Origin: CAJJDF01 sp965655625
GTDB taxonomy: Bacteria; Bacteroidota; Bacteroidia; Flavobacteriales_D; CAJJDF01
Direction of reading: 5' to 3'
DNA: 36,693 bases
NCBI GenBank assembly: GCA_965655625.1
Contig: CBFHHA010000024.1
Location: 1-36,693, forward strand
The notes beneath the pieces are model-generated. The model ran no database searches. It had not been told where the DNA came from and saw only the letters and a list, made by a program, of their open reading frames with translations. The position numbers and the translations under genes are program-made. Below are positions 7,400-16,633 of the stretch, in pieces. How positions within the stretch are numbered: the stretch's first letter is position 1; each line of letters starts with the position of its first letter.

Positions 7400-9544
7400 T
7401 TAGATTTCTACTTCGCCCACGGTTGTTTTTATAATGAAATTACCCAATTGCACGGTAAGCTTCTTTCCTTCCATTTCCAGCAACACACCTTGGGTCTTGT
7501 GATTTTTTAATTTAATTTTTTTCCCTATCACCAGGGTCTCCTTCAGTTTTTTGGCTTCATTTTTCTTTTCTATTTCCTTATTTATTTTGGGTGTAGTCTT
7601 TGCCGGAGATGATTTGGGCAAATCAGGAGAGGATAGAGTTTTATCAAGAACCACCGGTTTTTGCTTTTCTTTCAGTTTAATTCGTTCAATGGAGGCTAAT
7701 TTTTTTAGTGCTTCCAAAGTTGCTTTTTCTGTTTTATGATGTTTAAATTTCCCTAGTATTTCATAGAATTTCTTCCCCATATTCACGAACTTATTCTGCT
7801 GTTCTACAAATTGGTTGATTCGCTCAGATTTAGCCTGAAGCTTCTCCAGTTTTTCATCATATTCACGCATGCTTTGTCGAGCTTTGTGCTGTGATTTATA
7901 TTGCTCGGTGTTAATTTTTTTAAACTTAGATTTCTCTTTTTGTAGTGAAACAGACAAGGCATCTACTTTTAGTTTGTGTTCAGATACTTTGGTCTTTGCT
8001 CGTTCAATCAATTCGTTGGGAATTCCATTGTGCTGAGCAACTTCAAACGTAAAGGAAGAGCCTGGCTGACCAATGGATAAGGTAAACAGAGGCTCTAGTT
8101 TTTTGGTGTCGAAAAGCATACAAGCATTGGTGGCTGATTCTAAGGAGGAAGTTAAGATTTTGATGTTGGTGTAGTGCGTGGTAATGACTGCAAAGCTATT
8201 CTTTTCGTACAATTCCATGTAAAATACTTCGGCTAAAGCACCACCGAGTTCCGGATCTGTTCCGCTGCCAAATTCATCCAAAAGAAGCAAGGTGTTTTTG
8301 TCTGAATTCGCCAAAAAATGATTCATCCTATTCAGTCTATAACTGTAAGTACTAAGCTGGTTTTCTATGGATTGATTGTCGCCTATGTCAGATAAAACTT
8401 GATCAAACCAACAGCACGAGCTATCCGGATCCATGGATAAAAATAGTCCGCTTTGGTACATCAATTGTAAAATCCCAACAGTTTTTAAAGTGATTGATTT
8501 TCCTCCAGCATTGGGACCTGAAATAACCAGAAAGCGACTGTTTTCGTTCATTTCTATCTCCTGACCAATTGTTTTTTTATTTACCTCATTATTTTTTAAA
8601 AAGAGCAAAGGGTGGATTGCATTTTTCCAATGCATCTTTTTTACTGTATTCAATTTTGGGCGAGTTCCATTGTAGGACTGGCCGAAAAGAACTTTGGCAT
8701 TCAATAAATCAAACCTCACCAATAGGGCTTGGAAAGCTTTTAAGTGTTTTTTTTCGGATCGAAGTTGAAAAGTGACTTTTTCGAGTATGGAAAAAATCTC
8801 GTTGCTTTCGTCTATTCGCAATCTTTCTTGTTCTTTGTTTAGCTCAAAACTTTCTTGCGGTTCGATGTAAGTATAATTGCCTTTGGCACTTACGCCACAA
8901 ATTCTTCCAGGCACTCGTTTTTTGTATTGCGAAAGCACAGTAAGAAGTCTGCGATTGTCCAAGAATGATTCCTCAGTTTCTCCTAATAATTCATCCTGTC
9001 TGCATCTACGGAGTGCTTTTTCAAAATTTTTGTTGATTTCCGACCTGTTCGATTTCTGCTTTTTTCGGATGTTGAGTAGGAGTTGGGTTGCATCATCTTT
9101 TATGTCAAGTTTTTTTGTATCTAAGATTTCAGTAATAATTCCCAAAACATCTTTTATTCCGGTAATATGTTCGCATGATTCAAAAAGAACAGGGTAGTCA
9201 TACTGCTGATTTCTTGCGAAATCAATTAAAATTTTAGTTCCTTGACAAAGAGCAAAAACCTTCAGCAATTCATTAAGGATTAGTACACCATTCTCAATTC
9301 TCAGTATATTGAGCGCTGTATCTATATCTTCTGCATTGGGGTGAGGGAAACTTAACCTGTCATCCAAGTATATTTCCTGGATTTCTTCCAAGAGGGCAAA
9401 TTCTTTGTTCAGTAACTCGGGTTTGGCAAATGAAGTTAGATTTTGTGCGTTTTCTTTGGCTTTTTGAGATTTGCAGTAAGTTGATAAAATGTCGCAAACT
9501 ACTCCAAATTCAAGGTCTTTACCACTTTGTTTGTCTAATATCAT
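7400..9544 (-). CDS. mutS2: MutS2 family ATPase without Smr domain
   Basis: A 714-residue MutS2-type protein. The N-terminal two thirds hold the core and clamp helices (about 1-310). The ATPase follows with Walker A GPNAGGKS (343-350), the family-typical ST-Y-S segment, Walker B LLLLDEFGSGTD, and a TTHY switch. A long coiled coil lies at about 515-610, then a low-complexity lysine- and proline-rich linker (about 625-665), then a small KOW-like beta domain (about 670-714). The C-terminal Smr nuclease domain of Bacillus MutS2 is absent. MutS2 proteins act in recombination suppression or ribosome rescue rather than mismatch repair. A -7 element lies upstream on the minus strand (9580-9587). Confidence 0.9.
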   Translation of the reverse strand: MILDKQSGKDLEFGVVCDILSTYCKSQKAKENAQNLTSFAKPELLNKEFALLEEIQEIYLDDRLSFPHPNAEDIDTALNILRIENGVLILNELLKVFALCQGTKILIDFARNQQYDYPVLFESCEHITGIKDVLGIITEILDTKKLDIKDDATQLLLNIRKKQKSNRSEINKNFEKALRRCRQDELLGETEESFLDNRRLLTVLSQYKKRVPGRICGVSAKGNYTYIEPQESFELNKEQERLRIDESNEIFSILEKVTFQLRSEKKHLKAFQALLVRFDLLNAKVLFGQSYNGTRPKLNTVKKMHWKNAIHPLLFLKNNEVNKKTIGQEIEMNENSRFLVISGPNAGGKSITLKTVGILQLMYQSGLFLSMDPDSSCCWFDQVLSDIGDNQSIENQLSTYSYRLNRMNHFLANSDKNTLLLLDEFGSGTDPELGGALAEVFYMELYEKNSFAVITTHYTNIKILTSSLESATNACMLFDTKKLEPLFTLSIGQPGSSFTFEVAQHNGIPNELIERAKTKVSEHKLKVDALSVSLQKEKSKFKKINTEQYKSQHKARQSMREYDEKLEKLQAKSERINQFVEQQNKFVNMGKKFYEILGKFKHHKTEKATLEALKKLASIERIKLKEKQKPVVLDKTLSSPDLPKSSPAKTTPKINKEIEKKNEAKKLKETLVIGKKIKLKNHKTQGVLLEMEGKKLTVQLGNFIIKTTVGEVEI

Positions 9545-9579
9545 TTGTTTGTTCTAAGCTTATTATTTATCCCGAAGGT

Positions 9580-9587
9580 CAAAGCTA
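9580..9587 (-). promoter_or_regulatory. -7 promoter element for mutS2
   Basis: On the minus strand the sequence reads TAGCTTTG, a perfect match to the Bacteroidota -7 consensus TAnnTTTG. It ends 35 bases before the mutS2 ATG. No convincing -33 TTTG/TTG is seen at the expected 19-20 bases upstream, so confidence is moderate. Confidence 0.45.
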
Positions 9588-9665
9588 AGTATTTTTAGAA
9601 AGAGATGTTTTGTTTGAGACCGAAAGGCACCTAATAATTGAAAGGGGTAAGAATTAAAAAGGCTG

Positions 9666-11084
9666 TTATCCGATTCGTTTTAATCCTAAATTGTTCCCCA
9701 AGGTCAACATAAAGGCAAAGGCTTCTTCAAAGTCATTTTTAATAGTTCCTTCTAGAATCGCCTCTTTAATTTCCGACTTTATTTTACCTACTTCAAAACA
9801 AGGTTCCAAACCAAAGGTTTTCATGATGACGTCACCTGAAATTGGAGGTTGCCAATTTCTAATCCTGTCACTTTCTTCAATTTCTGCAATTCGCTTTTCC
9901 ACTTTGTCAAATTTTTGCAAATAGCGTTGAACTTTGTTTTCATTTTTTGAGGTGATATCAGCTCGGCATAGTGTGAGTAAATCGTCTATGTCGTTTCCTG
10001 CTTCCATTAACATTCTGCGATAAGCAGCATCTTTTGTGTTGGGATTTGTAAGGGCAATTGGTCTTAGGTGAAGAAAAACGAGCTTTCGCACATAGTGCAT
10101 CGTTCCATCCAAGGGAAGTTTCATTCTTTTGAAAATCCCTCGTACCATTTTGGAGCCTACAACCTCGTGGCTATGGAATGTCCATCCTACCTTTTTGTCA
10201 AATCTTTTGGTAGGAGGCTTAGCAATGTCATGCAAAATTGCGGCCCATCTCAACCAAAGATTATCGGTGTTTAGTGAAATATTATCTAGCACTTCTAACG
10301 TGTGATAAAAATTATCTTTATGTCCTTTGTTGTCAATGAATTCTACTCCGTGAAGAGCAACCATTTCTGGAAAAATTAATGCTAACAATCCTGTATTGAA
10401 CAGCAACTTAAAGCCAATAGAAGGCTTGTCAGCCAAAATTATTTTATTGAGTTCGGTTGTAATTCGTTCTTGAGAAACAATCGAAATTCTCTCCTTGTGC
10501 TCTCTTATAGCAGTCAAACTGGTGTGATGAATGGTGAAATTAAGTTGGGTGGCAAATCGAATGGCTCGCATCATCCTCAAAGGGTCGTCAGAATAAGTGA
10601 TTCCTGGCTCTAAGGGTGTTCTTAAAATTTTGTCTTGTAAGTCTTGAATCCCGTTAAATGGATCGATGAGTTCTCCATAATTTGATGCATTCAGGCTTAT
10701 TGCTAGTGCATTTATTTTGAAATCTCTTCTCTTTTGGTCGTCTTCAATTGTCCCATTTTCTACGGTAGGTTTTCTGGATCCTCTGTCGTAAGACTCTTTT
10801 CTGGCACCCACAAATTCAATTTCGTATCCATCATCAAGTTTTATCATTGCAGTACCAAAATTTTTGAATACCGAAACTTTTGAAGCTTTTACTTTTTCTG
10901 CAATTTTTTCGGCTAACTCAATTCCACTACCTTCAATTACAATGTCAATGTCTTTACAAGGTCTATTGAGCAATAAATCTCGTACAAATCCGCCTATCAC
11001 AAATACACGTTCATTCGGGACGGTTTGTTTTATTACCTCAAAAATGGGGTGATTTAGTTGGTCGGCAAATTGTGTTTTTGTCAT
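9666..11084 (-). CDS. cca: CCA tRNA nucleotidyltransferase with HD domain
   Basis: A 472-residue class II CCA-adding enzyme (poly-A polymerase head family), which builds or repairs the 3' CCA end of tRNAs. The catalytic head has GG-x-VRD (G31, G32, R35, D36) and the metal-binding D45-I-D47. The neck contains the conserved DDPLRMMRAIRF region (about 163-174). A C-terminal HD phosphohydrolase domain is marked by H285-D286 in the phrase LHDIAKPPTKR. The gene lies 16 bases downstream of the threonylcarbamoyl-AMP synthase gene, so two tRNA maturation enzymes share an apparent operon. Confidence 0.93.
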   Translation of the reverse strand: MTKTQFADQLNHPIFEVIKQTVPNERVFVIGGFVRDLLLNRPCKDIDIVIEGSGIELAEKIAEKVKASKVSVFKNFGTAMIKLDDGYEIEFVGARKESYDRGSRKPTVENGTIEDDQKRRDFKINALAISLNASNYGELIDPFNGIQDLQDKILRTPLEPGITYSDDPLRMMRAIRFATQLNFTIHHTSLTAIREHKERISIVSQERITTELNKIILADKPSIGFKLLFNTGLLALIFPEMVALHGVEFIDNKGHKDNFYHTLEVLDNISLNTDNLWLRWAAILHDIAKPPTKRFDKKVGWTFHSHEVVGSKMVRGIFKRMKLPLDGTMHYVRKLVFLHLRPIALTNPNTKDAAYRRMLMEAGNDIDDLLTLCRADITSKNENKVQRYLQKFDKVEKRIAEIEESDRIRNWQPPISGDVIMKTFGLEPCFEVGKIKSEIKEAILEGTIKNDFEEAFAFMLTLGNNLGLKRIG

Positions 11085-11100
11085 TACTGGGGTATGAAAA

Positions 11101-11658
11101 TTACTTTCTGATCAAAGTGAAGGTTCCGTCCATTTCAATTTTCATAATGGTAGAAGCTCGCGGCTTTAATTTTGTGTCGGACGGCAAATTTACAATATAA
11201 TCTATACCGTCCAAAATTCTCTTGTCAATATCCTCGAAACGCAAAGGACTAGGCTGGTCACTGATATTAGCCGAAGTGGCAATCAAAGGTTTTCCAAATT
11301 TTTTAATGAATTGATGACAAAATCCTTCTTTTACAATGCGAATAGCCACAGACTTATCATCGGCCAGGAGGTTGTGGGCTATATTGTAACCTTCGGGATA
11401 AATAATTGTGGTAGGTTTCTCAGAGAACTCAACAATATCCCAAGCAATATCAGGAATTTGCTTTACGTACCGATTTAGTTTGGTGTCGGATTCAAGCAGT
11501 GTAATCATACTTTTATTCGAGGCTCGTTGCTTTAATGAGTAAATTTTATTTACTGCCACTGGATTGGTAGCATCGCATCCAATTCCCCATAAGGTATCGG
11601 TTGGGTAAAGTATGATACCTCCGTTTCTTAATATTTGTATAGCCTCTTCCATATCCAT
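11101..11658 (-). CDS. tsaC: threonylcarbamoyl-AMP synthase (TsaC/Sua5/YrdC family)
   Basis: A 185-residue YrdC-fold protein that makes threonylcarbamoyl-AMP from threonine, bicarbonate and ATP for the t6A37 modification of ANN-decoding tRNAs. Seen in the sequence are the substrate-binding PTDTLWGIGCDA segment (about 20-31), K-x-R near 45-48 followed by SMITLL, and the C-terminal S/TSAN motif (TSANIS, about 127-132). Length fits the short TsaC form without the Sua5 C-terminal domain. The first ATG is used; a second ATG two codons later is equally possible. A good minus-strand promoter lies just upstream, making it the first gene of the tsaC-cca pair. Confidence 0.9.
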   Translation of the reverse strand: MDMEEAIQILRNGGIILYPTDTLWGIGCDATNPVAVNKIYSLKQRASNKSMITLLESDTKLNRYVKQIPDIAWDIVEFSEKPTTIIYPEGYNIAHNLLADDKSVAIRIVKEGFCHQFIKKFGKPLIATSANISDQPSPLRFEDIDKRILDGIDYIVNLPSDTKLKPRASTIMKIEMDGTFTLIRK

Positions 11659-11669
11659 TATTTATAAGA

Positions 11670-11700
11670 CAAAGGTATTTAAAGCAATTGCGAATGACAA
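11670..11700 (-). promoter_or_regulatory. promoter of tsaC-cca
   Basis: On the minus strand TTG (11700-11698) is followed by a 20-base spacer and TACCTTTG (11677-11670), matching the TAnnTTTG -7 element. The start codon lies 11 bases further downstream, so the mRNA leader would be very short. Confidence 0.65.
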
Positions 11701-11792
11701 CACTCTGGCTGTTGTTTTGCGTCTCTTCTTAAAATTGTTTTTCTAGATGACTTAGAAATTTTGGAATGAATTATTTGTCTAAATTCGCAACT

Positions 11793-12038
11793 ATGGAAGA
11801 AACAGAAAGAAACATTAAGCTAATTTGGGATTTTAGAGGAGAAGATGGACATCAAACTGCCATTCATCACGAAATTCATTTGAAAGAGTTTGCTAGAAAA
11901 GAGGATGTACCTTATGTAAACACGGGAGTGGAACCGTTAGGTGATTTGCATTCAACAGCGTTCATAACCGTTCCAGAATCTTACATGAGAATTGTGAGAG
12001 ATGCATTAATTCCCCATCGAGGTGAAATTGCAGAATAG
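11793..12038 (+). CDS. small conserved protein of unknown function
   Basis: A protein of 81 residues from the ATG at 11793, or 90 from an ATG at 11766. I prefer 11793 because it places MEETERNIKLIWDFRG at the N-terminus, similar to the beginning of small Bacteroidota proteins I recall. It is soluble, with a histidine-rich segment (HQTAIHHEIHLKEF, about residues 18-31) and a conserved-looking end (RDALIPHRGEI). No signal peptide, membrane helix or known catalytic motif is visible. It stands alone between the divergent tsaC promoter and the secDF promoter. The clustered histidines could bind metal, but that is speculation. Confidence 0.65.
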   Translation: MEETERNIKLIWDFRGEDGHQTAIHHEIHLKEFARKEDVPYVNTGVEPLGDLHSTAFITVPESYMRIVRDALIPHRGEIAE

Positions 12039-12072
12039 CACATTCTTGTTCAGTAAAATAAATAGGACGAAA

Positions 12073-12104
12073 ATTGTTTAATAACAAAGGTTCTTTTATA
12101 TTTG
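12073..12104 (+). promoter_or_regulatory. promoter of secDF
   Basis: ATTG at 12073-12076, a 20-base spacer and TATATTTG at 12097-12104 match the Bacteroidota -33/-7 promoter. The leader to the ATG at 12142 is about 32 bases and is A-rich just before the start codon. Confidence 0.75.
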
Positions 12105-12141
12105 CACCCCTAAAAAAGTAAGTAAATTAAACAAATAAACT

Positions 12142-15100
12142 ATGCAAAATAGAAATATTATATGGGTTTTTACCATATTATTAACACTAGCTTGTCTTTA
12201 CCAATTGTCCTTTACATGGGTGACAAGTGGCGTAGAGAAAGAGGCAAAAGAATTCGCAGAATCTGAGGCTTCAATGTATGTTGGAAGTGATTCTTCTGTG
12301 AGAGCAACTGTAGGAAATGCTGAATATTTGGTGGCTACACAAGAAGAAAGAGACGTGTTTCAAAAAGCTGTTTTGGAAAATTACTTGATTAACAAAACGA
12401 ATGAATCAGTTTATCCAATATTTGGGCATACTTATAAATATTGTAAAGACAACGAATTAGCAAAAGGGCTAGACCTTGAAGGTGGGATGAGTGTAACCTT
12501 GCAAGTTTCAATACCCGATATGGTTTCTAACTTAGCTGGAAGATACTCTTCGAGAAGTTCTTTTTCTGAGCCTTTTGAAGCAGCATACTCTGTATTTACA
12601 ACCGCAGAAAATGAAAAAGAATTTGTCGATTTATTTGAAGAAAAGTTCAACGAAATAAATCCAGAAGAGTCGCTTGCTGAGATTTTCAAATTTAAGGATG
12701 AAGACGGAAATAAATTGACTAACATTTCCAACGAAGAGGTAATAGCGATGTTGAGAGAAAAAGCTTCTGGAGCTTTAGATAAAACTGAAACTGTCATTTC
12801 ATCGAGAGTATCGGGGTTAGGACTTTCTCAACCTTCTATCCAAAAGAACCAAAGTAAAGGAACGATTACAATTGAGCTGCCTGGAGTAAAAGACAAGGAG
12901 AGAGCGAGAAATTTACTTCAAAGTACTGCAAAACTTGAGTTTTGGCATACCTACAAAAATACAGAAGTAGGAAATGCAGTGTACGAAAAGTTGAATGATA
13001 TTATTAGTAGAACAATGTATCCTGGTTATTTGGATTCTGTTGAGAATGCAACAAAAGATACGACTACCTCAGCTGATCTAGCCTCAGAGAGTGATTCAAC
13101 AGAAGTAAATGATTCAACTGAGTTAGCTTCAGAAGATTCAGCTTCAGTAGATCCATTTGCGAACTTAACCGCAGACGAACAACAAGAAATGTTTAGAAAG
13201 ACAAGTCCTTTGTCTGCAAGATTATATCCTTATGCTGACCAAGAAAGTCAATGGATGGAAAGTGCAATATTAGGATATGCAAAAATTACAGACACTGCCG
13301 AAGTTAACGCTTTCATGAAAATGAGTGTTGTGCAAACTGCAGTTTCAACCATTTCAAGAGATTTGGCTTTCATGTGGGAATCAAAATCTGCCGGTTCAAC
13401 ACAAGACGGTACACCATTATTGAACTTGTACTTAATTAAAAAGACGAAAAGTGGTATTCCAGAATTGGATGGAGAGGAAGTGGAGTCAGCAAGACAAGAC
13501 TTTGATCCAATGACAAGAAAACCCATGGTTTCTTTACAATTCAAAAACGCAGGAGCAATTGCTTGGGCGGATTTGACAGAACAAAGTGCGAAAGACGAAA
13601 CGGGTATCGCAATCACATTGGATAATAAAGTGTTTTCTTCACCAGTGGCATCTGGTAAAATTGAAGGAGGAAGAACCCAAATTACAGGAGGTTCTTTTAA
13701 TGGTGCTGAAGGAATAAAAGAAGCAAAGGATTTGTCAAACATTTTAAAGGCTGGAGCACTTCCTGCACCGGCAAAAATTGTGGACGAGTCTGTGGTTGGA
13801 CCAACTTTGGGAGCAGAAAACGTACAGGCAGGACTTTGGTCGTTTGCTGGAGCCTTATTGTTGGTTTTGGTTTACATGATTTTTTATTATTCAAAGGCAG
13901 GAGCAGTTGCTGATTTAGCCTTGATTACAAATATTTTCTTCATTTTTGGAACACTTGCCTCGTTAGGAGCTGCACTTACGCTTCCAGGAATTGCAGGTAT
14001 CGTACTTACTATCGGTATGTCGGTGGATGCTAATGTTCTTGTATTCGAAAGAATTAGAGAAGAATTGAGAAATGGTAGAGGGAAGAGACAAGCAATTGAA
14101 GAAGGTTATTCAAAAGCTCTTTCTGCAATTTTGGATGCCAACATTACTACCTTGCTTACTGCAATCGTATTGGGTTACTTCGGTCATGGAGCTATCCAAG
14201 GATTCGCTATTACGCTTATCATTGGTATTTTTACTTCGTTATTCTCAGCACTTATCATTTCAAGATTGATATTCAGTTACATGATTGACAGAAAGAAAGA
14301 AATTTCTTTTTCTACTGCCATCACAAAGAACTTATTCTTGAATATGAAAGTTCCTTTTATCAAAAAAAGAAAAGTATTTTACATTATTTCTGGATTAATT
14401 ATCGCAGGAGGTATTTTCTCCTTGGTTACGAGATCTTTGGATTACGGAGTTGAATTTACTGGAGGGAGAACTTACAAAATAAAGTTTGAGAACGAAGTGA
14501 ATTTCCAAGACGTAAGAGAAAGCCTTGCTGCCTCTTTTGGAGATATGCCAGAAGTAAAAATGATTGATAACCGATACAAAGCACTGATTACAACTCAATA
14601 CATGTTGGGAGATAAAACTTCAGAGGGTTCGGCAAAAGTTGAAACCAAACTAAACGAGGGATTAAAAGACATCAGTGGGTACGAAATCATTGAATCAAGA
14701 CAAGTTGATTCTAACATTTCAGCTGGATTTAAAACCTCATCCATTAAAGCAGTATTGATATCCTTATTGATCATCTTCTTATATATAGTATTTAGATTTA
14801 GAAAATGGCAATTTGGATTGGGAGCCTTGCTAGCCATGTTCCACGATGTGTTAATCGTATTGTCATTGTTCTCTATTGGATGGGGAAGATTCCCATTTGC
14901 AATGGAAATAAACGAAGCATTTATTGCGGCAATATTAACAGTAGTAGGATACTCAATAAACGATACAGTAGTGGTATTCGATAGAATTAGAGAATTCCTT
15001 ACGGAAAGAAGAAAAGGAGAACCAGCAGAAGTGATTAACGAAGCATTGAACTCTACCTTGAGCAGAACAGTGAATACTTCGGTAACGACTTTCCTCGTGT

Positions 15101-15261
15101 TGTTAATCATCTTCATTTTTGGAGGAGACTCCATTAAAGGAATGACTTTCGCGTTGATGGTTGGTGTAGTGGTAGGAACATACTCTTCTTTATGCATCGC
15201 GACTCCATCAGTAATTGATTTAACTAAATCTTTCAGTTTCAAAAAGAAAGAAATAAACTAA
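12142..15261 (+). CDS. secDF: fused protein translocase SecD-SecF
   Basis: A 1039-residue fusion of both accessory subunits of the Sec translocon, which use the proton gradient to pull proteins across the inner membrane. The SecD half begins with a transmembrane helix (residues 6-27), has the D1 motif DLEGGMSVTLQV (about 111-122), a large periplasmic region, and the membrane block with GMSVDANVLVFERIREEL. The SecF half (from about 735) has its own first helix, a short periplasmic domain (DYGVEFTGGR) and VGYSINDTVVVFDRIREFL. Residues about 305-350 form a Ser/Asp/Glu/Thr-rich low-complexity insertion in the periplasmic part. Strong promoter and terminator signals flank it, so it is a single-gene unit. 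Confidence 0.97.
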   Translation: MQNRNIIWVFTILLTLACLYQLSFTWVTSGVEKEAKEFAESEASMYVGSDSSVRATVGNAEYLVATQEERDVFQKAVLENYLINKTNESVYPIFGHTYKYCKDNELAKGLDLEGGMSVTLQVSIPDMVSNLAGRYSSRSSFSEPFEAAYSVFTTAENEKEFVDLFEEKFNEINPEESLAEIFKFKDEDGNKLTNISNEEVIAMLREKASGALDKTETVISSRVSGLGLSQPSIQKNQSKGTITIELPGVKDKERARNLLQSTAKLEFWHTYKNTEVGNAVYEKLNDIISRTMYPGYLDSVENATKDTTTSADLASESDSTEVNDSTELASEDSASVDPFANLTADEQQEMFRKTSPLSARLYPYADQESQWMESAILGYAKITDTAEVNAFMKMSVVQTAVSTISRDLAFMWESKSAGSTQDGTPLLNLYLIKKTKSGIPELDGEEVESARQDFDPMTRKPMVSLQFKNAGAIAWADLTEQSAKDETGIAITLDNKVFSSPVASGKIEGGRTQITGGSFNGAEGIKEAKDLSNILKAGALPAPAKIVDESVVGPTLGAENVQAGLWSFAGALLLVLVYMIFYYSKAGAVADLALITNIFFIFGTLASLGAALTLPGIAGIVLTIGMSVDANVLVFERIREELRNGRGKRQAIEEGYSKALSAILDANITTLLTAIVLGYFGHGAIQGFAITLIIGIFTSLFSALIISRLIFSYMIDRKKEISFSTAITKNLFLNMKVPFIKKRKVFYIISGLIIAGGIFSLVTRSLDYGVEFTGGRTYKIKFENEVNFQDVRESLAASFGDMPEVKMIDNRYKALITTQYMLGDKTSEGSAKVETKLNEGLKDISGYEIIESRQVDSNISAGFKTSSIKAVLISLLIIFLYIVFRFRKWQFGLGALLAMFHDVLIVLSLFSIGWGRFPFAMEINEAFIAAILTVVGYSINDTVVVFDRIREFLTERRKGEPAEVINEALNSTLSRTVNTSVTTFLVLLIIFIFGGDSIKGMTFALMVGVVVGTYSSLCIATPSVIDLTKSFSFKKKEIN

Positions 15262-15282
15262 TTGTCTTGAACTAAATAAGTG

Positions 15283-15315
15283 AAAAGTCCTCTGAGAAAT
15301 CAGAGGACTTTTTTT
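15283..15315 (+). terminator. intrinsic terminator after secDF
   Basis: A 13-bp perfect stem (15283-15295 with 15300-15312) closed by a GAAA tetraloop, core GTCCTCTGA/TCAGAGGAC, with a run of seven T (15309-15315). It lies 21 bases after the secDF stop. The A tract on the left arm could also allow function on the minus strand. Confidence 0.92.
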
Positions 15316-15413
15316 GTGAAAACACTTTTTTCTTTTCCCATCAGTTGCTAAACATTTAGTATCTTAGTAACAGAAATGTTTACCCAAATAGACTCGTAAA
15401 AATCATCTCAATC

Positions 15414-15698
15414 ATGTCAACGATTTTCCTTTTTTTGAACTTAAGCAGTGGTGAAATATTCATCGTATTCTTGTTCATTCTCATTTTCTTTGGTGCAGAA
15501 AGTATTCCCAAAATAGCTCGATCTTTTGGGAAAGTAATGTACCAAATAAAGAACGCGACAGACGATATAAAGCGAGATATAAAGGAGTCAACAGATAATA
15601 TTAAGAAAGATATTTTGGACCAAACGGATGGATCTAATCCAATATCGGAGATGAAAAAAGAAATAGACCAATCGGTGAAAGACATTAAAATAGATTAG
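15414..15698 (+). CDS. tatA: TatA/Hcf106-type twin-arginine translocase subunit
   Basis: A 94-residue protein with the TatA/TatB architecture: a short N-terminal transmembrane helix (about 10-27), the hinge phrase FFGAESIPKIARSFGK (about 26-41) where the usual FG-x-x-x-LP appears as FGAESIP, and a long charged amphipathic helix rich in Asp, Lys and Ile to the end. It forms the pore or docking part of the Tat pathway for folded proteins. TatC is not in this window. The stop is separated from the next gene by 2 bases, so they are cotranscribed. TatA and TatB cannot be told apart reliably from this sequence. Confidence 0.87.
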   Translation: MSTIFLFLNLSSGEIFIVFLFILIFFGAESIPKIARSFGKVMYQIKNATDDIKRDIKESTDNIKKDILDQTDGSNPISEMKKEIDQSVKDIKID

Positions 15699-15700
15699 TT

Positions 15701-16633
15701 ATGGATTTTTTTTGGTTAGTATTAGGTCTAGTAATCCTAATTTTTAGTGGAGATTATCTGGTAAAAGGGGCTGTAGGAGTTGCTGAAAAATTTAAAATTT
15801 CACCGCTGGTGATTGGGATGACGGTAGTTTCTTTTGGAACATCAGCGCCAGAATTATTCGTCAGTATAAAAGCAGCTTGGGAGGGTTCTCCTGATTTAGC
15901 AATAGGAAATGTAATTGGTTCCAAAATTGCGAATATCGCCTTGGTTTTATCTATCACTGTGCTTATTTTTCCCATTATCGTTGATAGGAACTCCAAAATC
16001 ATTGATTGGCCAATGATGATGTTTTCCAGTATACTGTTTTACGTATTTTCCTTAGATAATGTAATTTCTACCATCGAAGGAGTTGCTATGGTGTCGATTT
16101 TATTGGTGTTCACCATACTACTCATAAGAAATTCGAGAAAATTAAACCTTGATTTGGATGAAGACATTGATGGTACTCCGTCCAATATGGGATTAACGGT
16201 GTTGTATTTGATTGGGGGTCTAGTTGGATTAAAGTTTGGAGCAGATTGGTTTGTGGAAGGAGCCAAGGGTGTTGCCAAATCATTTGGTATGACCGACAAA
16301 GTAATTGGAGTTACCATTGTGGCATTTGGCACATCAGTTCCGGAGCTGGTAGCATCTGGAGTGGCTGCCTATCGGAGGCAGACAGATATTTCTTTGGGTA
16401 ATTTAGTAGGGTCTAATATTTTTAATATTCTCATTGTCCTAGGAATAACTTCTATTATTACGCCTATACAAGTGGCAGAAAGCGTAATGGTTTTTGATAT
16501 GTATTGGATGTTAGGAATTGCTTTAGCACTTTATCCCATGATGTTTATTGGGAAAAAAATGGGAAGAATCCATGGGTTGATTCTCCTCTCAGCCTACATT
16601 ACGTATATCGTGTTGTGCGTTCAGTCTATTTAG
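15701..16633 (+). CDS. calcium/sodium antiporter (CaCA family, YrbG-like)
   Basis: A 310-residue membrane protein with about ten helices and the two inverted alpha repeats of the Ca2+/cation antiporter family: SFGTSAPELFVS (about residues 45-56) and AFGTSVPELVAS (about 208-219). Each is followed by a glycine-asparagine segment (GNVIGSKIANI and GNLVGSNIFNI). The acidic residues in the two repeats are the ion ligands. An acidic linker (DLDEDIDG, about 149-157) joins the halves. Its length fits bacterial YrbG-type exchangers of the inner membrane. It follows the tatA-like gene by 2 bases and overlaps the convergent lipoprotein gene by 8 bases. Confidence 0.92.
   Translation: MDFFWLVLGLVILIFSGDYLVKGAVGVAEKFKISPLVIGMTVVSFGTSAPELFVSIKAAWEGSPDLAIGNVIGSKIANIALVLSITVLIFPIIVDRNSKIIDWPMMMFSSILFYVFSLDNVISTIEGVAMVSILLVFTILLIRNSRKLNLDLDEDIDGTPSNMGLTVLYLIGGLVGLKFGADWFVEGAKGVAKSFGMTDKVIGVTIVAFGTSVPELVASGVAAYRRQTDISLGNLVGSNIFNILIVLGITSIITPIQVAESVMVFDMYWMLGIALALYPMMFIGKKMGRIHGLILLSAYITYIVLCVQSI

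Noticed and set aside
13086..13180. Low-complexity Ser/Asp/Glu/Thr-rich stretch inside secDF, considered as a repeat or recent insertion
   Set aside because: It is in frame, not tandemly repeated, and sits in the periplasmic region of SecD where length variation is common.
13248..13742. Long open frames antisense to secDF (also 14595-15242 on the minus strand)
   Set aside because: Their translations are low-complexity shadows of the SecDF codons without domain features, signal peptides or start signals.
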